64,000 nt of DNA. Source: Henricia sp. BOLD:AAB3569. Its lineage: Eukaryota; Echinodermata; Asteroidea; Spinulosida; Echinasteridae. The stretch lies in contig JBBELK010000570.1 in NCBI GenBank assembly GCA_037783545.1, positions 434,001-498,000 of the forward strand, given 5' to 3'. The notes under the pieces are model-generated. The model was not told where the DNA came from. It was given only the letters and a program-made list of their open reading frames with translations, and searched no databases. The position numbers were made by a program, and so were the translations under genes. Numbering within the stretch: position 1 is the first letter of the stretch; the number at the start of each line of letters is the position of its first letter. Of this stretch, positions 62,383 through 64,000 are shown piece after piece.

Positions 62383-64000
62383 ACTGGCTGTCAAACCAGT
62401 AGCTCAAAGAGGTTCATTGGTCAATCTTTGAGCAATCACTCTTACATTTTATCAGATTCTATTGCTCGCTGGGTGTGAATTATGGACATCATTCTCTAGG
62501 CAGTTTGGTATAAAAGGTGGTATGGGTTTATTTGGGTTTTCTGGAGGAGGTTGGTTGGGATGGGTTGGTGTGTGTGGGGAGAGGCAAAGTGAAACTTTGG
62601 ATTCAGAGCAGGATATACCATGGCCAGTACATGAAGGGTAAATTTTATATTATAATACACCTGAATAAATCTCCATCATCTGATTGGTGCGTTGCCGGTC
62701 ACATGTCGTTGAATTATTCTGTATAACGCTCTGCGCACCGTTGTATATCCACAACGTGCGTGAAATATCCACAGACGCGCAGTGGTATATCTGTAGTATA
62801 AAACCCTGAGGTTCCCCAAGATATTTTGTATTTAAAGCTGATTTTTCAAACCTTTTAATCGTAATTAGCCTTTATGGCGGACACAATAGGAGGGCGCACT
62901 TTGCAGTGGGTATAAAATCGACTAAAATGCAAAATAACTCAGTTTTTCACTTTACACTTATTAATTTTATTTATAATTCTGTCTATGTATTATAATTACA
63001 ACATGTAAATCAAGTTTTTGGAAAGAAATACAATACAAGAAATAAAATTCATACCCAAATGAAATTGCGCCCTCTCCTTTTGTTCCGCCATACTTCTAAA
63101 AGGCTAATTGTGTTCTTTGCCAAAATTACTGGTGGTTGGACTTTGTTTAGAAAACCCCGTAGTAGCAGCAAGCTCAAGTGTTTCACACACAAAAATGTCA
63201 TGCAATGATCACATGATCAAAGGAAAATTATATTTAGACAGATGAACAATAAATCACAAATAATGGGCAATAAAGTGGAAATAAAAACCAGCGCTGTTTT
63301 AGCCTCCCCTCCTATTTTTATCACAGTTTCAACAGTTATTTTAAAATATGGATGTCTCTCGTGCCCTCTCGTGCCTGACTTTGTCCCTTGTTACTGCACG
63401 CAACCAGACCCCCAGCTTGGTTCAACAGTGATAGATAACGGCCAATTCAACGTTGAAGTGGCCTCCCCGAATGCGCAAGTCATTGTCCTTCGTGTTTAGG
63501 AATTCAGCAATAAACACCACCTTGGTGTCCTTGTAGTGCTGTCGATAAGACTTCAGTTGAGCCGCAAAGATTGTTAGGAAATTATTAAGCAATATTTCAT
63601 ATTTTTGTGTGCACAACCGATATGCCTATTTAAAAAAAATCTCTCAGCTCACAAAAGTGTTAGCTCACAACTTTATCTGTGTGAGTATTCTGTGGTAAAA
63701 TAGGTTATGCGTTACAAAGGCAACAGTTCATCTCGTTGTATAGGAATTGCTCAATCGTTTTCAAATTAAATTCTTAATGTACATGTATCTGCACATATTG
63801 TTTTGTTTTCTCATTTCATTATACAGCAGTTAAAATGCAGAAAAATAAAAACAAATTTGTACCATTTAATCAACACAAAAGCCATGCATGGATTTTTGAT
63901 GTTTTCTGCATCTGTGTGGCTGAAATTTTCTACAAGATTGTTTTTCAATAATATTCTTTAGTTATGCACAGCTGTTGTTCCTGTTTTTAAAAGTTTTCAA
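62383..64000. other. Intergenic end of window, two MITE pieces
   Basis: A MITE with AATTAGCCTTT..TATGGCGGA ends lies at about 62864-63116 (right complement AATTAGCCTTTTAGAAGTAT). An ATCATTTGCA-family remnant starts near 63820. No gene recognised. Confidence 0.5.

Overview
This window is eukaryotic (metazoan) genomic DNA: one spliced gene with large introns, set in AT-rich sequence full of short transposons, tRNA-derived SINEs and minisatellites. There is no sign of bacterial organisation. The gene product and the repeat types suggest a marine deuterostome, most plausibly an echinoderm. That assignment is an inference and is not proven by the window.

Positions 1-37197 (+ strand) hold the C-terminal three quarters of RPAP1, RNA polymerase II-associated protein 1. 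I placed 20 coding exons, all with GT donors and AG acceptors and all consistent in phase. Exons 1b-20 give about 1,062 codons, ending at a TAG at 37195-37197. The first exons carry the conserved RPAP1_C-type block (ARFDFNGQLI ... GLHHHGDEQE ... GYSLEELF). The rest is the long helical region up to the normal C-terminus. The N-terminal part lies upstream of the window.

The striking feature is in this gene. At five of its exons (1, 3, 12, 16 and 19) the 3' part of the exon, its splice donor and the first 26-60 nt of the intron have been tandemly duplicated into the intron, with 2 to about 30 copies per site. Units are about 163, 145, 117, 153 and 165-180 bp. The duplications always span the donor and never an acceptor. 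At exon 12 the unit is a multiple of three and reads through without a stop, so alternative donor choice could add 39-residue steps to the protein. SINE insertions also cluster just 3' of donors (exons 9, 10, 11, 13 and 17). One of them duplicated the exon 10 donor as its target site.

The introns also contain a 5'-truncated non-LTR retrotransposon with a reverse transcriptase (minus strand, 19283-21040), a degenerate Tc1-type transposase (about 11.9-12.26 kb), and many MITEs with terminal inverted repeats. A 951-bp element with perfect 42-bp TIRs and a TAA target duplication sits inside the exon 12 array. Three tRNA-derived SINE families (called A, B and C here) are present. Family C has amplified tRNA-like heads.

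Positions 37198-64000 contain no gene I can name. They hold the RPAP1 3' flank, MITEs, SINEs, minisatellites, a broken Myb/SANT-like transposon ORF (48.0 kb), and a minus-strand stretch near 40.3-40.95 kb that looks coding but is split over three frames.
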